From Lutispora sp003527145 (GTDB lineage: Bacteria; Bacillota; Clostridia; Lutisporales; Lutisporaceae), in contig JASBZB010000001.1 of the NCBI GenBank assembly GCA_029983695.1, forward strand, positions 124,001 to 188,000: a DNA stretch of 64,000 bases, written 5' to 3'. Of the stretch, positions 16,850 through 25,613 are shown piece by piece. The notes under the pieces are model-generated. The model searched no databases and was not told where the DNA came from. It saw only the letters and a program-made list of their open reading frames with translations. The translations under genes were made by a program, and so were the position numbers. Every line of letters begins with the position of its first letter. The stretch's first letter is position 1.

Positions 16850-18091
16850 TTGAATAAGAAAAGAGTTGTAATAACAGGTATAGGAGTAATTTCTCCAATA
16901 GGTATCGGTAAAGATAATTTTTTTACGAGCTTAAAAGAAGGACAATCCGGTGTTGATATAATAACCAAATTTGATACCGAAGGATTATCGGCAAAAATTG
17001 CTGCAGAAGTTAAAGCCTTTGATCCTGTAGAGTTTATTGATAAAAAGGAAGCTAAAAGAATGGACCGATACACACAATTTGCAGTTGCTGCTTCGAAAAT
17101 GGCTGTTGATGATGCTTCCTTAGATTTAAATGCAATAGATGAGGATAGATTTGGAGTATGCATAGGCTCGGGCATAGGCGGTTTAGAAACGCTGGAAAAC
17201 CAGTATAAGGTTATGATGGAGAAAGGACCAGGCAGGGTCAGTCCCTTTTTTATTCCCATGATGATATCTAATATCGGCGCAGGATATATATCCATGACCT
17301 TTAACGCCAAGGGTCCGAATATGACTGTTGTTACCGCTTGCGCATCGGCAACCAATGCCATTGGTGAAGCCTTCAAGATCATTCAGCGAGATGATGCCGA
17401 TATCATGATTACAGGGGGAACCGAGGCCTCCATAACCCCTATGGCCATTGCAGGTTTTTGTTCCATGAAAGCTTTGTCCGAGAGAAATGAGGAGCCAAAA
17501 CGAGCTTCAAGGCCTTTTGATAAGGACAGAGACGGATTTGTTATGGGGGAAGGTGCGGGAATACTCATCCTGGAGGATCTAGAGCATGCATTAAGAAGGG
17601 GCGCCAGAATATATGGGGAAGTAGCAGGCTATGGCTCTACAGCAGATGCATATCATATAACCGCACCTGCACCGGAAGGGGAAGGTGCATATAAGGCTAT
17701 GAAAAAGGCTGTGCAGGATGCAGGAATAAACCCTGATAAAATCGATTATATAAACGCTCATGGCACATCAACAGAATTAAATGATAAATTTGAAACCATG
17801 GCAATAAAAAGGCTTATGGGGGATAATGCATATAAAGTGCTTATCAGCTCAACAAAATCCATGACCGGCCATCTATTGGGCGCTGCCGGAGGTGTAGAGG
17901 CCATAGTATGCCTGATGGCGATAAACGAAGGAGTAATTCCTCCTACAATAAATTATGAAGCAAAAGATGAAAATTGTGATTTGAATTATGTGCCTAATAA
18001 AGCCGTAACGGCTGAAATAAATTATGCCATGTCGAACTCCCTTGGCTTTGGAGGGCATAATGCTTCGGTTATATTGAAAAAATATGAATAG
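16850..18091 (+). CDS. fabF: Beta-ketoacyl-ACP synthase II FabF
   Basis: Elongating condensing enzyme. The catalytic Cys is in TACASAT near residue 164; the two His residues are in NAHGTST near 304 and KSMTGHLLGAAG near 340. I place the start at TTG 16850, eight bases after AAGGAGAGG, giving MNKKRVVITG and 413 residues, the family length. The longer in-frame reading would start inside the acpP terminator. It is the last gene of the fab cluster; the promoter of rnc appears to sit over its final codons. Confidence 0.95.
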   Translation: MNKKRVVITGIGVISPIGIGKDNFFTSLKEGQSGVDIITKFDTEGLSAKIAAEVKAFDPVEFIDKKEAKRMDRYTQFAVAASKMAVDDASLDLNAIDEDRFGVCIGSGIGGLETLENQYKVMMEKGPGRVSPFFIPMMISNIGAGYISMTFNAKGPNMTVVTACASATNAIGEAFKIIQRDDADIMITGGTEASITPMAIAGFCSMKALSERNEEPKRASRPFDKDRDGFVMGEGAGILILEDLEHALRRGARIYGEVAGYGSTADAYHITAPAPEGEGAYKAMKKAVQDAGINPDKIDYINAHGTSTELNDKFETMAIKRLMGDNAYKVLISSTKSMTGHLLGAAGGVEAIVCLMAINEGVIPPTINYEAKDENCDLNYVPNKAVTAEINYAMSNSLGFGGHNASVILKKYE

Positions 18092-18101
18092 GTGCTATAC
18101 T
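18074..18101 (+). promoter_or_regulatory. Putative sigma-A promoter for rnc
   Basis: TTGAAA (18074-18079), 16-bp spacer, TATACT (18096-18101) with an extended -10 TG. The -35 lies in the last codons of fabF. The leader to rnc would be about 40 nt. Confidence 0.45.
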
Positions 18102-18149
18102 ATAATCGGATAAATTATAATAGGTTTTGAAAGGACACGGGCAAATATT

Positions 18150-18860
18150 ATGGATGATAAACGTTTAAGATCTCTTTGTGAGTTTGAAGATATCATAAAG
18201 TATAAGTTTTCAGATATAAAGCTTTTAAATACCGCTCTCACACACAGTTCTTATGTACACAGCCACGACAGCAATTATCAGTATAATGAGAGATTGGAAT
18301 TCCTGGGAGATTCGGTCCTCTCCATGATAATAAGCTTTTATCTTTTTAATAATTTAAAAGATATGTCAGAAGGCCAAATGACTAGAATAAGAGCAAATAT
18401 CGTATGCGAGAAATCTCTTTTTATTACTGCAAGGAATATAAAGATAGGTGAATATATCTTTCTTAGCAAGGGAGAAGAGAATACCGGCGGCAGGAAAAGG
18501 GCTTCCATATTGGCTGATGCAGTAGAAGCTTTAATAGCAGCAATTTATTTGGATGGAGGCATACAAAGAGCTGAAGTATTTGTGCTATCCTTTATGAAAG
18601 ATATTATAGAATCATCCATAAAAAATAGGATTTTCAATGACTATAAATCCTTTCTTCAAGAACATGTACAAAAGAATAATTTGGGGACAATCGAATATAG
18701 GCTGTTGTCTGAAAAAGGTCCGGATCACTCTAAAGAATTTCAGATAGCTTTATACTTGGACGATAAGCCTGTAGGCCAAGGGGTAGGAAAGAGTAAGAAG
18801 GATGCTCAGCAGTCTGCAGCAAAGGCTGCGATGAGTTCTCTGGGTATAAAGAATGAGTAA
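18150..18860 (+). CDS. rnc: Ribonuclease III
   Basis: Double-strand-specific endonuclease that processes rRNA precursors and structured mRNAs. The N-terminal catalytic domain carries the signature ERLEFLGDSVLS (near residues 48-59) and the second acidic site DAVEALIAAIYLDGG near 125. A C-terminal double-stranded RNA-binding domain (about 160-234) ends in KKDAQQSAAKAA. 236 residues, full length. The best ribosome-binding match (AAAGGA) is unusually far from the ATG. The next gene starts 8 nt before its stop. rnc near smc and ftsY is classic Firmicute order. Confidence 0.95.
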   Translation: MDDKRLRSLCEFEDIIKYKFSDIKLLNTALTHSSYVHSHDSNYQYNERLEFLGDSVLSMIISFYLFNNLKDMSEGQMTRIRANIVCEKSLFITARNIKIGEYIFLSKGEENTGGRKRASILADAVEALIAAIYLDGGIQRAEVFVLSFMKDIIESSIKNRIFNDYKSFLQEHVQKNNLGTIEYRLLSEKGPDHSKEFQIALYLDDKPVGQGVGKSKKDAQQSAAKAAMSSLGIKNE

Positions 18861-19929
18861 GAAGCATTATATAATCCCTATCTTTATACCTCACCGCGGA
18901 TGCCCCCATGATTGTATTTTCTGCAATCAGAAAAAGATTACCGGTCAATTAAATGATATGACAGATAAGGATGCAGAGATGATCATTGAAAAATACCTTA
19001 AAACAATAGACTCTGATAAAGCAATCATAGAAGTAGCTTTTTTTGGCGGCAGCTTTACCGCCATACCGAGAGACGATCAAGATAAATTCTTATCTTTGGC
19101 AAATAGATATCTCAACGAAGGCAAGATTCATTCAATAAGGCTTTCCACCAGACCTGACTATATTAATAAAGATATTCTTGATAATTTAAAAAAATATGGA
19201 GCGAATATAGTAGAGCTTGGCATTCAATCTATGGACAGTGAAGTTTTGAGTACGGCCAAAAGAGGCCATACTGCTGAAGATGCCATAAATGCTATAAAGT
19301 TATTGAAGAAAGAAGGCTTTGTTGTAGGCGCCCAATTGATGATTGGATTGCCGTATGACACTGAGTACAAGGCTATAGAGACTGCAAGAAAAATTGTGGA
19401 ATTGAAACCCCATATAGCCAGAATTTATCCCGCTTTGGTTATAAAGGATACCTATATGGAAGAAATGTATAAGCATGGCTCGTATGAGCCTTTGACTTTA
19501 GAAGAAGCAATAAATATTTCAAAAAAGATGCTCATTTATCTTGAAAAATCAGGTATAAGGGTTATCAGAATAGGACTTCAGCCTACGGATGATTTGAAAA
19601 TGGGAGATAATGTAGTCGCAGGCCCCTATCACCCTTCAATGCGACAGCTTGTAGAAGCGGAAATATTTAAAGATATGATTGTTCATCTATTAAATCACGT
19701 TAAAGCAGATACCATGGATCAGATACAGATTTTTTGTAATCCCAAAGACCTTTCAACAGTTATGGGTCAGAAAAGAGCAAACTATGAATATGTAAAAAAA
19801 TTATATAGGCATAAAGCGGTGACCTTTAAAGAGGATACCGGTCTTGATATTGGTTCCATAATGACGATAAGTGGCGAAAAAACAGTAATATTGTCCAAAA
19901 ATACTTTCTATCATGGGTTGAAATTTTGA
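18853..19929 (+). CDS. Radical SAM protein, short Elp3-like (COG1243-type)
   Basis: Radical S-adenosylmethionine enzyme of 358 residues. The 4Fe-4S cluster motif is C-x3-C-x2-C in the segment HRGCPHDCIFCNQ near residues 14-26, followed by FFGGSFTAIP and a TIM-barrel-like body. It resembles the catalytic half of Elp3 and lacks the C-terminal acetyltransferase domain, so tRNA modification cannot be assumed. The family commonly lies between rnc and smc in clostridia, but its reaction is not known to me. It overlaps rnc by 8 nt and is probably cotranscribed with it. Confidence 0.85.
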   Translation: MSKKHYIIPIFIPHRGCPHDCIFCNQKKITGQLNDMTDKDAEMIIEKYLKTIDSDKAIIEVAFFGGSFTAIPRDDQDKFLSLANRYLNEGKIHSIRLSTRPDYINKDILDNLKKYGANIVELGIQSMDSEVLSTAKRGHTAEDAINAIKLLKKEGFVVGAQLMIGLPYDTEYKAIETARKIVELKPHIARIYPALVIKDTYMEEMYKHGSYEPLTLEEAINISKKMLIYLEKSGIRVIRIGLQPTDDLKMGDNVVAGPYHPSMRQLVEAEIFKDMIVHLLNHVKADTMDQIQIFCNPKDLSTVMGQKRANYEYVKKLYRHKAVTFKEDTGLDIGSIMTISGEKTVILSKNTFYHGLKF

Positions 19930-19956
19930 AGGAATTATCAACCAAATATAGAATAT
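19928..19956 (+). promoter_or_regulatory. Sigma-H promoter for spoVS
   Basis: GAAGGAATT (19928-19936), 11-bp spacer, ATAGAATAT (19948-19956). Every position fits the described sigma-H consensus RNAGGAWWW-N11/12-RNNGAATWW. It starts at the stop codon of the preceding gene and ends 49 bp before the spoVS ATG. Bacillus spoVS is a sigma-H gene, which supports the call. Confidence 0.7.
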
Positions 19957-20005
19957 ATAATCAATCGCAATATTTTCAATGTTTATTTACAGGGGGTATC
20001 TGATT

Positions 20006-20266
20006 ATGGAAGTACTAAAGGTATCTGCTCAATCACAACCTAAATCTGTTGCAGGCGCTTTGGCGGCAGTGCTCAGAGAAAGAGCTACAGCTGAGGTTCA
20101 AGCCGTTGGAGCAGGAGCTGTAAATCAAGCAGTTAAGGCAATTGCAATTACTAGAGGCTTTGTAGCACCAAACGGCATTGATCTGGTTGTAATACCTGCC
20201 TTTTCTGAGATACAAATTGACGGTGAAGATAGGACAGCAATAAAGTTTATTATAGAACCGAGATAA
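20006..20266 (+). CDS. spoVS: Stage V sporulation protein S
   Basis: Small Alba-like protein needed for spore coat/core development in Bacillus. The 86-residue sequence is the strongly conserved SpoVS type: MEVLKVSAQSQPKSVAGALA at the start, GAGAVNQAVKAIAI in the middle, IKFIIEPR at the end. ATG 20006 follows AGGGGG; an in-frame upstream ATG adds nine non-conserved residues and is rejected. It has its own sigma-H promoter and strong terminator, so it is a one-gene unit within the rnc-smc region. Confidence 0.97.
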   Translation: MEVLKVSAQSQPKSVAGALAAVLRERATAEVQAVGAGAVNQAVKAIAITRGFVAPNGIDLVVIPAFSEIQIDGEDRTAIKFIIEPR

Positions 20267-20278
20267 CCTATGAGCTAT

Positions 20279-20322
20279 AAAAGCTAAAGCCTGTTGCAAA
20301 ATTGCAATAGGCTTTAGCTTTT
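20279..20322 (+). terminator. Terminator after spoVS
   Basis: A long stem pairs 20279-20299 with 20302-20322, with one G.U pair, a small A-rich loop and a TTTT end. Probably active in both directions because its left arm begins with AAAA. Confidence 0.85.
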
Positions 20323-20364
20323 CAACCATTAGAACATATGTTAGAATAAGGATATTAATTTTAC

Positions 20365-20456
20365 TTGTTATGATAGCTGATAAAAGATTGCTTTGAGAAG
20401 GAGTTTACAAAGTCTTAGCTTCGGAGCTCTGTAATCGTTATCAGCTATCACAACAG
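20365..20456 (+). ncRNA. Candidate structured RNA element upstream of smc
   Basis: Three nested inverted repeats form one long broken helix: 20371-20383 with 20438-20450 (13 bp perfect), 20386-20391 with 20431-20436 (6 bp including one G.U), and 20365-20369 with 20452-20456 (5 bp including one G.U). Inside, two small hairpins fit: 20392-20395/20408-20411 with a loop containing AAGGAG, and 20417-20420/20425-20428 with a TCGG loop. Together they form a three-way junction ending 28 nt before the smc ATG. No T-run follows. It matches no riboswitch class I know; it may be a leader RNA, an mRNA-stability element or a palindromic DNA repeat. Confidence 0.45.
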
Positions 20457-20484
20457 ATTAATTTTACTGCAACGGAGTGTTGAT

Positions 20485-23400
20485 ATGTATCTTAAAGAAC
20501 TGGAGATCAATGGTTTTAAATCCTTCTCAGATAGAATTCAGCTGAATTTGACTGAAGGCATAAACGCTATTGTTGGGCCGAATGGAAGCGGTAAAAGCAA
20601 TATTGCGGATGCTATCAGGTGGGTAATCGGTGAACAAAGCGTAAAGATTCTGAGGGGAAGCAAGATGGAAGATGTTATCTTTGCAGGCAGCGATAAAAAG
20701 AAGGCTTCGGGTTTTGCGGAAGTAACCCTTGTACTGGATAATTCCTGCAGAGAGATAGACATGGATTTCAATGATATCAGTATAACCAGAAGGATGTATC
20801 GTTCCGGGGAAAGTGAATATTATATTAATAAAACCCAATGCAGGCTTAAGGATATAGTTGAAATGCTTATGGATACAGGAATGGGAAAAGAGGGCTATTC
20901 CATTATAGGACAAGGAAGAATAGATGATATTTTGAGCAACAGATCTGATGGAAGAAGAATTATTTTTGAAGAAGCTGCGGGCATAACTAAATATAAGCAC
21001 AGAAAGGCAGAATCAGAAAAGAAGCTTGAACAAACGGAAAAAAATATTGTCCGGCTGGAAGATATCATAAATGAAATAAACAATCAATTGGAGCCATTGG
21101 GCCAGCAGGCTGAGGTAGCCAAGAAGTATATTAAGCTTATGGAGGAGCTGAAAGCTCTGGAAATAAATTTAATAGTAAATAGCATAGAAAAAAATAAGGA
21201 CAAGCAGAGAGACTATATTGTTGAATTAGAGCAATTGGGAAAATCACAAGATGACAAAGAGGCAGAGATAAGCAAGCATAATCAAGATAAGGATGCGCTT
21301 AAGCTGTTGATCAAGGAGGTTGAGTCTAAAATTCAAACCATAAATGAAGAGATATATGGTTTGATGAACCTCAAAGAAAAATACCAAGGTGAAGGAAGGC
21401 TGCTGTCAGAAAAGACATCATTTATTAATGTTACATTGAAAAAGCTTAATAGGGATACAGATAGCCTGGGAATTCAAAAAGAAAATACTATACTTGAATT
21501 AGAAAAAAATAAAGCTATGCTTGAATCCATAAAGAAACAAGCAGAAGAATTGAGACAAGAGATAAGTTCAAAGGAGGAAGAATATAAAGGTAAATATTCT
21601 TCAATAGATGATTCGGAAAATAAAATTGAGGAAGTCAAAGGCGTTCACATTAAGCTGATAAACAATTTTTCTGATAAAAAAAGCAGTGCAAATGGCCTGA
21701 CGTCTATAAAAAACAGCATAGAAAGCAGATTAAATCAGCTGAGCATTGATAATGCATTGCTCGCTGGTCAATATGAGGATAAGCTTTCAGTCTTGGATAA
21801 AAACAATCTTGAGATATCCGAAATACAAAGCAATATAACAGCTGCCATTGAAAAAAGAAGAGAACTGGCGGATAAAAAAGAAAATAAGTTTCGTATGCTT
21901 AAAGAGCTTGAAGAAAATTATGCGGAGATCAGATCTAAAAAAGATAATACTGCATCCAGACTAAAGCTTTTGGAAGAAATGGAAAGGGATTATGGAGGAT
22001 ACAATAAAACTATAAAGACTATTTTGATGCAGCATGAGGATATTAAGAAGAGAGTATCCGGTTTTCGTGGAGTAATCGGTGAGATCATATCGGTAAATGC
22101 AGATTATTCAGTAGCTATTGAAATCGCACTAGGCTCATCGGTGCAAAATATTATCACTGAAAAGGAAGAAGATGCAAAGCTGCTCATCGAGTTTTTAAAA
22201 AAGAATAAGCTTGGGAGAGCTACTTTTTTGCCAATCAGCTCGATCAAGGGAAGAAGCTTTAATCAATTTGAAAAGAAAAAGCTGGAAATGCCGGGGGTTC
22301 TGGGCATCGCTGCCGATATGGTCAAATACGAAGAAGAATACAAAAATATAATATATCACCTTTTAGGCAGAATTGTTATAGTGGATGATATGAATACTGC
22401 AATAAAGCTGGCTAAAGCTTCTAATTATGAATTCAGGATTGTTACTTTGGAGGGTGAATTAATAAGCCCGGGAGGCGCTATTACAGGTGGCAGCGTAGGG
22501 TCTTATGCATCCAATATTCTGACGAGAAAAAGTCAAATCGTTGATCTTAAAGCAGACTACTCAAAAATTCTCCAGGAATTAGATGAAACCGGAAGAAAGG
22601 TTGAAAAGAACAAAGATGAGTTGACTGTATATGAAAATGAAATAAATCATCTTACAGAAAGCCTTCATAGCTTTGAACTGGAAATGAACAATAAGAAAAA
22701 TAGGCTCACAATGCTGAACAATGATTTGGACATTATAAAAAGCAAGATTTCAATAAATGAAAAAGAGCTGGGCGAGCTGGAAGCAGAAAAGATAAAAGTA
22801 TCAGAAGGCCAGAAAACTTTGGAACAGGAATTGGAGTGCATCAAAAATGAAATATCCGGCTTTGAGAAAGAAATAATAATATTACAGGAAGACTTAAAAA
22901 TTAAAAAAGAGCAAAGCCAAGATTTTTATAATTATATCACTTCTTTAAAAATCAAGGAAGCTGAGTTAAAACAACAAATATCTTCCTTTGAACAAAACAT
23001 ATATAGAAACAATAAGACTTTGGAGGAATACGATTTAAAAATCAAGGAAATATTTAATGAAATTGATAATGCAAAAAATGATTTGACAGCCTTGAGCACA
23101 AAGAGCGATGAGAACAGGCGGAACATTGAAGAAACTGCTGCAAAGCATATCAACAAGCAAAATGAACTGGAAGCTCTTGAAAAGGTTAAAAACAGCAAAG
23201 TTCAATACTTTGATGATATGGAAACAAATCTAAAGCAGCTGCAGCAAGATTTGAATAATGTTCAAAATAGTATGCATAGGATTGAGATGCAGAAAGTTAA
23301 AGTTGAGATGGACATAGAAGGCTTGGAGTTCAGACTGCTGGATGTGTATGAAATGAGCTATAGAAAAGCACTGGAGCTCAAAATAGATGGTATAAACCTT

Positions 23401-24048
23401 AGTAAAACTGCTAAAAAATGTGATGAGCTGAAGGAGGAAATACGAGCTCTCGGCACAATAAATGTAAACGCAGTTGAAGAATATGAAAGTTTAAGCGAAA
23501 GGCATGATTTTCTGAAAAAGCAATTGGAAGATTTGATAAGGGCGAAGGACTCTCTGATAAATGTAATAGATGATATAACACAGTACATGAAGAAGCAATT
23601 TCTCGAAGAATTCAATAAAATTAATATCAATTTTAATGAAGTGTTTATCAAATTGTTTGGCGGCGGTATGGCAGAGATAGTTTTGACAGATAGTGAGGAT
23701 GTGTTGGGTTCAGACATTGAAATAGTTGCCAAGCCTCCAAATAAAAAGCTGCAAAATCTCATGCTCCTGTCTGGCGGAGAGAGAGCATTGACAGCAATTG
23801 CCCTGTTATTTGCAATACTTAAGATGAAGCCTGCTCCCTTCTGTGTGTTGGATGAAATAGACTCAGCATTGGATGATGCCAACGTAGACAGATATGCAGC
23901 ATTTTTGAAGGAGTTTTCTACTCAGTTTATAATAATCACTCATAGAAAAGGCAGCATGGAAGCCGCGGATTGCCTATATGGAGTGACAATGGAAGATACA
24001 GGCACTTCCAAGCTCTTATCGGTGAAATTTGAGGATAAAGTTAGCTAG
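20485..24048 (+). CDS. smc: Chromosome segregation protein SMC
   Basis: Condensin ATPase that loads on and organises the chromosome. Walker A GPNGSGKS is at residues 31-38. A first coiled coil (about 165-500) leads to the hinge (about 515-680, with GEIISVNADYSVAIEIALG and SPGGAITGGS). A second coiled coil (about 690-1010) leads to the C-terminal head with signature LLSGGERALTA near 1093 and Walker B PFCVLDEIDSALDD near 1117. 1187 residues, full length. The ATG follows CGGAG. ftsY follows after 23 nt. The 162-nt region upstream holds a complex inverted-repeat structure. Confidence 0.98.
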   Translation: MYLKELEINGFKSFSDRIQLNLTEGINAIVGPNGSGKSNIADAIRWVIGEQSVKILRGSKMEDVIFAGSDKKKASGFAEVTLVLDNSCREIDMDFNDISITRRMYRSGESEYYINKTQCRLKDIVEMLMDTGMGKEGYSIIGQGRIDDILSNRSDGRRIIFEEAAGITKYKHRKAESEKKLEQTEKNIVRLEDIINEINNQLEPLGQQAEVAKKYIKLMEELKALEINLIVNSIEKNKDKQRDYIVELEQLGKSQDDKEAEISKHNQDKDALKLLIKEVESKIQTINEEIYGLMNLKEKYQGEGRLLSEKTSFINVTLKKLNRDTDSLGIQKENTILELEKNKAMLESIKKQAEELRQEISSKEEEYKGKYSSIDDSENKIEEVKGVHIKLINNFSDKKSSANGLTSIKNSIESRLNQLSIDNALLAGQYEDKLSVLDKNNLEISEIQSNITAAIEKRRELADKKENKFRMLKELEENYAEIRSKKDNTASRLKLLEEMERDYGGYNKTIKTILMQHEDIKKRVSGFRGVIGEIISVNADYSVAIEIALGSSVQNIITEKEEDAKLLIEFLKKNKLGRATFLPISSIKGRSFNQFEKKKLEMPGVLGIAADMVKYEEEYKNIIYHLLGRIVIVDDMNTAIKLAKASNYEFRIVTLEGELISPGGAITGGSVGSYASNILTRKSQIVDLKADYSKILQELDETGRKVEKNKDELTVYENEINHLTESLHSFELEMNNKKNRLTMLNNDLDIIKSKISINEKELGELEAEKIKVSEGQKTLEQELECIKNEISGFEKEIIILQEDLKIKKEQSQDFYNYITSLKIKEAELKQQISSFEQNIYRNNKTLEEYDLKIKEIFNEIDNAKNDLTALSTKSDENRRNIEETAAKHINKQNELEALEKVKNSKVQYFDDMETNLKQLQQDLNNVQNSMHRIEMQKVKVEMDIEGLEFRLLDVYEMSYRKALELKIDGINLSKTAKKCDELKEEIRALGTINVNAVEEYESLSERHDFLKKQLEDLIRAKDSLINVIDDITQYMKKQFLEEFNKININFNEVFIKLFGGGMAEIVLTDSEDVLGSDIEIVAKPPNKKLQNLMLLSGGERALTAIALLFAILKMKPAPFCVLDEIDSALDDANVDRYAAFLKEFSTQFIIITHRKGSMEAADCLYGVTMEDTGTSKLLSVKFEDKVS

Positions 24049-24071
24049 ATATTATTTAGGAGGGATTCAGC

Positions 24072-25154
24072 ATGGCAGATTTTTTTAAAAAGCTTTTTAA
24101 AAAAGATAAAGATACAAAGAATGACGGCATAAATGAAGCTGAAGTTGAAATATCGGAAGATGAGGAATACTTGAAAGATGAAAAAATTGAAAAAATGATT
24201 ATTGAAGATATGGGAGAGGCTGAAGAAGAACCGGCCGAAAATAACCCTTCTTTTTTCAAAAAATTGAAGGACGGCTTATTTAAAACAAGAAAAAACATTA
24301 CAGACAGGTTGAATTCTGTCGTAAACAGCTTTAAGACCATAGATGAGGATTTATTTGATGAGCTGGAGGAAATATTGATTACTTCTGATGTAGGGGTGGA
24401 AACCACCATGAAACTGCTGGATGGGATCAGAAAAAAGATAAAAGAGGAAAAAGTAAATGATCCTAAGGCAGTGATTGAATTGCTTAAGCAGGAGGTTCTT
24501 AAGCTTATGTCTGAGAATGCTGAGCCTTTAAGCAATGCGTATCCTCAGATAATAGTCGTTATAGGTGTAAACGGGGTTGGAAAGACTACTTCAGTAGGGA
24601 AAATTGCCAACAGGTATAAGAAGGCAGGCAAAAAAGTATTGATAGCAGCTGCAGACACATTTAGAGCAGCGGCTATAGAGCAGCTTGAAGTATGGAGCAA
24701 CAGGGTAGGCGTTGATATTATAAAGCATCAGGAGGGTGCGGACCCTGCAGCAATAATATATGATGCTATAAGCGCTGCAAAGTCGAGGAAAACAGATGTG
24801 ATAATATGCGATACTGCAGGCAGATTGCATAATAAAAAGAATCTTATGGAAGAACTAAAGAAGATATTCAGGATTATTGACAGGGAATATCCGGAAGCAC
24901 ATAGAGAAGTATACCTGGTGCTGGATGCTACAACAGGCCAAAATGCTATTGTACAGGCAAAAGTATTTAAAGAGGCCGCTGATATCACCGGAATTGTATT
25001 GACAAAGTTAGATGGAACTGCAAAGGGAGGCATAGTTATAGCGATTAAATCGGAACTCAATATCCCCGTAAGGCTTGTAGGCGTCGGAGAAAAAATTGAC
25101 GATTTGCAGGACTTTGATCCGGTAGATTTCGCCAATGCCTTATTTTCCGAATAA
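24072..25154 (+). CDS. ftsY: Signal recognition particle receptor FtsY
   Basis: SRP GTPase receptor at the membrane that pairs with Ffh to deliver ribosomes making membrane proteins. An acidic, low-complexity A region (about residues 1-70) is followed by the helical N domain and the GTPase G domain: G1 GVNGVGKTT near 165, DTAGRLHNK near 248, and TKLDGTAKGG near 307. 360 residues. The ATG follows TAGGAGGG. It is coupled with smc upstream and followed by an 18-bp hairpin that doubles as the promoter region of ylxM. Confidence 0.97.
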   Translation: MADFFKKLFKKDKDTKNDGINEAEVEISEDEEYLKDEKIEKMIIEDMGEAEEEPAENNPSFFKKLKDGLFKTRKNITDRLNSVVNSFKTIDEDLFDELEEILITSDVGVETTMKLLDGIRKKIKEEKVNDPKAVIELLKQEVLKLMSENAEPLSNAYPQIIVVIGVNGVGKTTSVGKIANRYKKAGKKVLIAAADTFRAAAIEQLEVWSNRVGVDIIKHQEGADPAAIIYDAISAAKSRKTDVIICDTAGRLHNKKNLMEELKKIFRIIDREYPEAHREVYLVLDATTGQNAIVQAKVFKEAADITGIVLTKLDGTAKGGIVIAIKSELNIPVRLVGVGEKIDDLQDFDPVDFANALFSE

Positions 25155-25159
25155 TTTTG

Positions 25160-25188
25160 TTGACACAGGGACTTATTTGATTTAAAAT
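25160..25188 (+). promoter_or_regulatory. Sigma-A promoter for ylxM-ffh
   Basis: TTGACA (25160-25165), 17-bp spacer, TAAAAT (25183-25188). Its -10 sits on the first bases of the ftsY terminator hairpin. A transcript starting near 25195 would keep only the inner part of that stem, next to the ylxM ribosome-binding site. Confidence 0.65.
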
Positions 25189-25225
25189 ACCAATGTAAAG
25201 GCTTTAACCTTTACATTGGTATTTT
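25184..25225 (+). terminator. Long hairpin between ftsY and ylxM
   Basis: Perfect 18-bp inverted repeat (25184-25201 with 25208-25225), 6-nt loop, right arm ending in TTTT. It should terminate ftsY mRNA. The ylxM ribosome-binding site GGGGTG begins at the next base. Confidence 0.75.
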
Positions 25226-25237
25226 GGGGTGTATAGA

Positions 25238-25594
25238 ATGATAGAGGATATAGTACAAAAAACATTGCTGTTTGATTTTTATGGTCAATTATTGACGGAT
25301 AAACAAAGAGATATTGTAGAGATGTACTATTCGGATGATCTTTCTTTAAGCGAGATATCAGAGCAAATAAGCATCAGCAGGCAGGGCGTGTATGATGCTT
25401 TAAAAAGGGCAGAGACAACTTTAGAGGAGTATGAAGCCAGATTAAGATTGGTGGAGAAATTCCTCCAGCAAAAATCCATATTGGCAAAAGTAAGCTTAAT
25501 GCTGGACGAAATAGTAGATGCAGAGCAAGACGATATATCGAAAATAAAGGACAGAATAAAAAATATTAAAAGCTTTATTGAGAGGCTGGAATAA
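25238..25594 (+). CDS. ylxM: YlxM family helix-turn-helix protein, SRP-associated
   Basis: Small protein always found next to ffh, which has been reported to modulate SRP function in streptococci. A sigma-70 region-4-like helix-turn-helix (LSLSEISEQISISRQGVYDALKRAE, about residues 32-57) is followed by a helical, charged tail. ATG 25238 (118 residues) is chosen because GGGGTG lies six bases upstream; an in-frame GTG nine bases earlier lies in that site. It is cotranscribed with ffh, 19 nt downstream, from its own promoter. Confidence 0.92.
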   Translation: MIEDIVQKTLLFDFYGQLLTDKQRDIVEMYYSDDLSLSEISEQISISRQGVYDALKRAETTLEEYEARLRLVEKFLQQKSILAKVSLMLDEIVDAEQDDISKIKDRIKNIKSFIERLE

Positions 25595-25613
25595 ACTTCC
25601 GGGAGGCGATTGA

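Noticed and set aside
16774..17382. 202-codon open frame on the - strand opposite fabF
   Set aside because: Antisense of a highly conserved enzyme, and it also spans the acpP terminator; no independent support.
20365..20456. Known riboswitch before smc (c-di-GMP, SAM, TPP, preQ1)
   Set aside because: None of the conserved core sequences of these classes is present; only the pairing pattern is striking.
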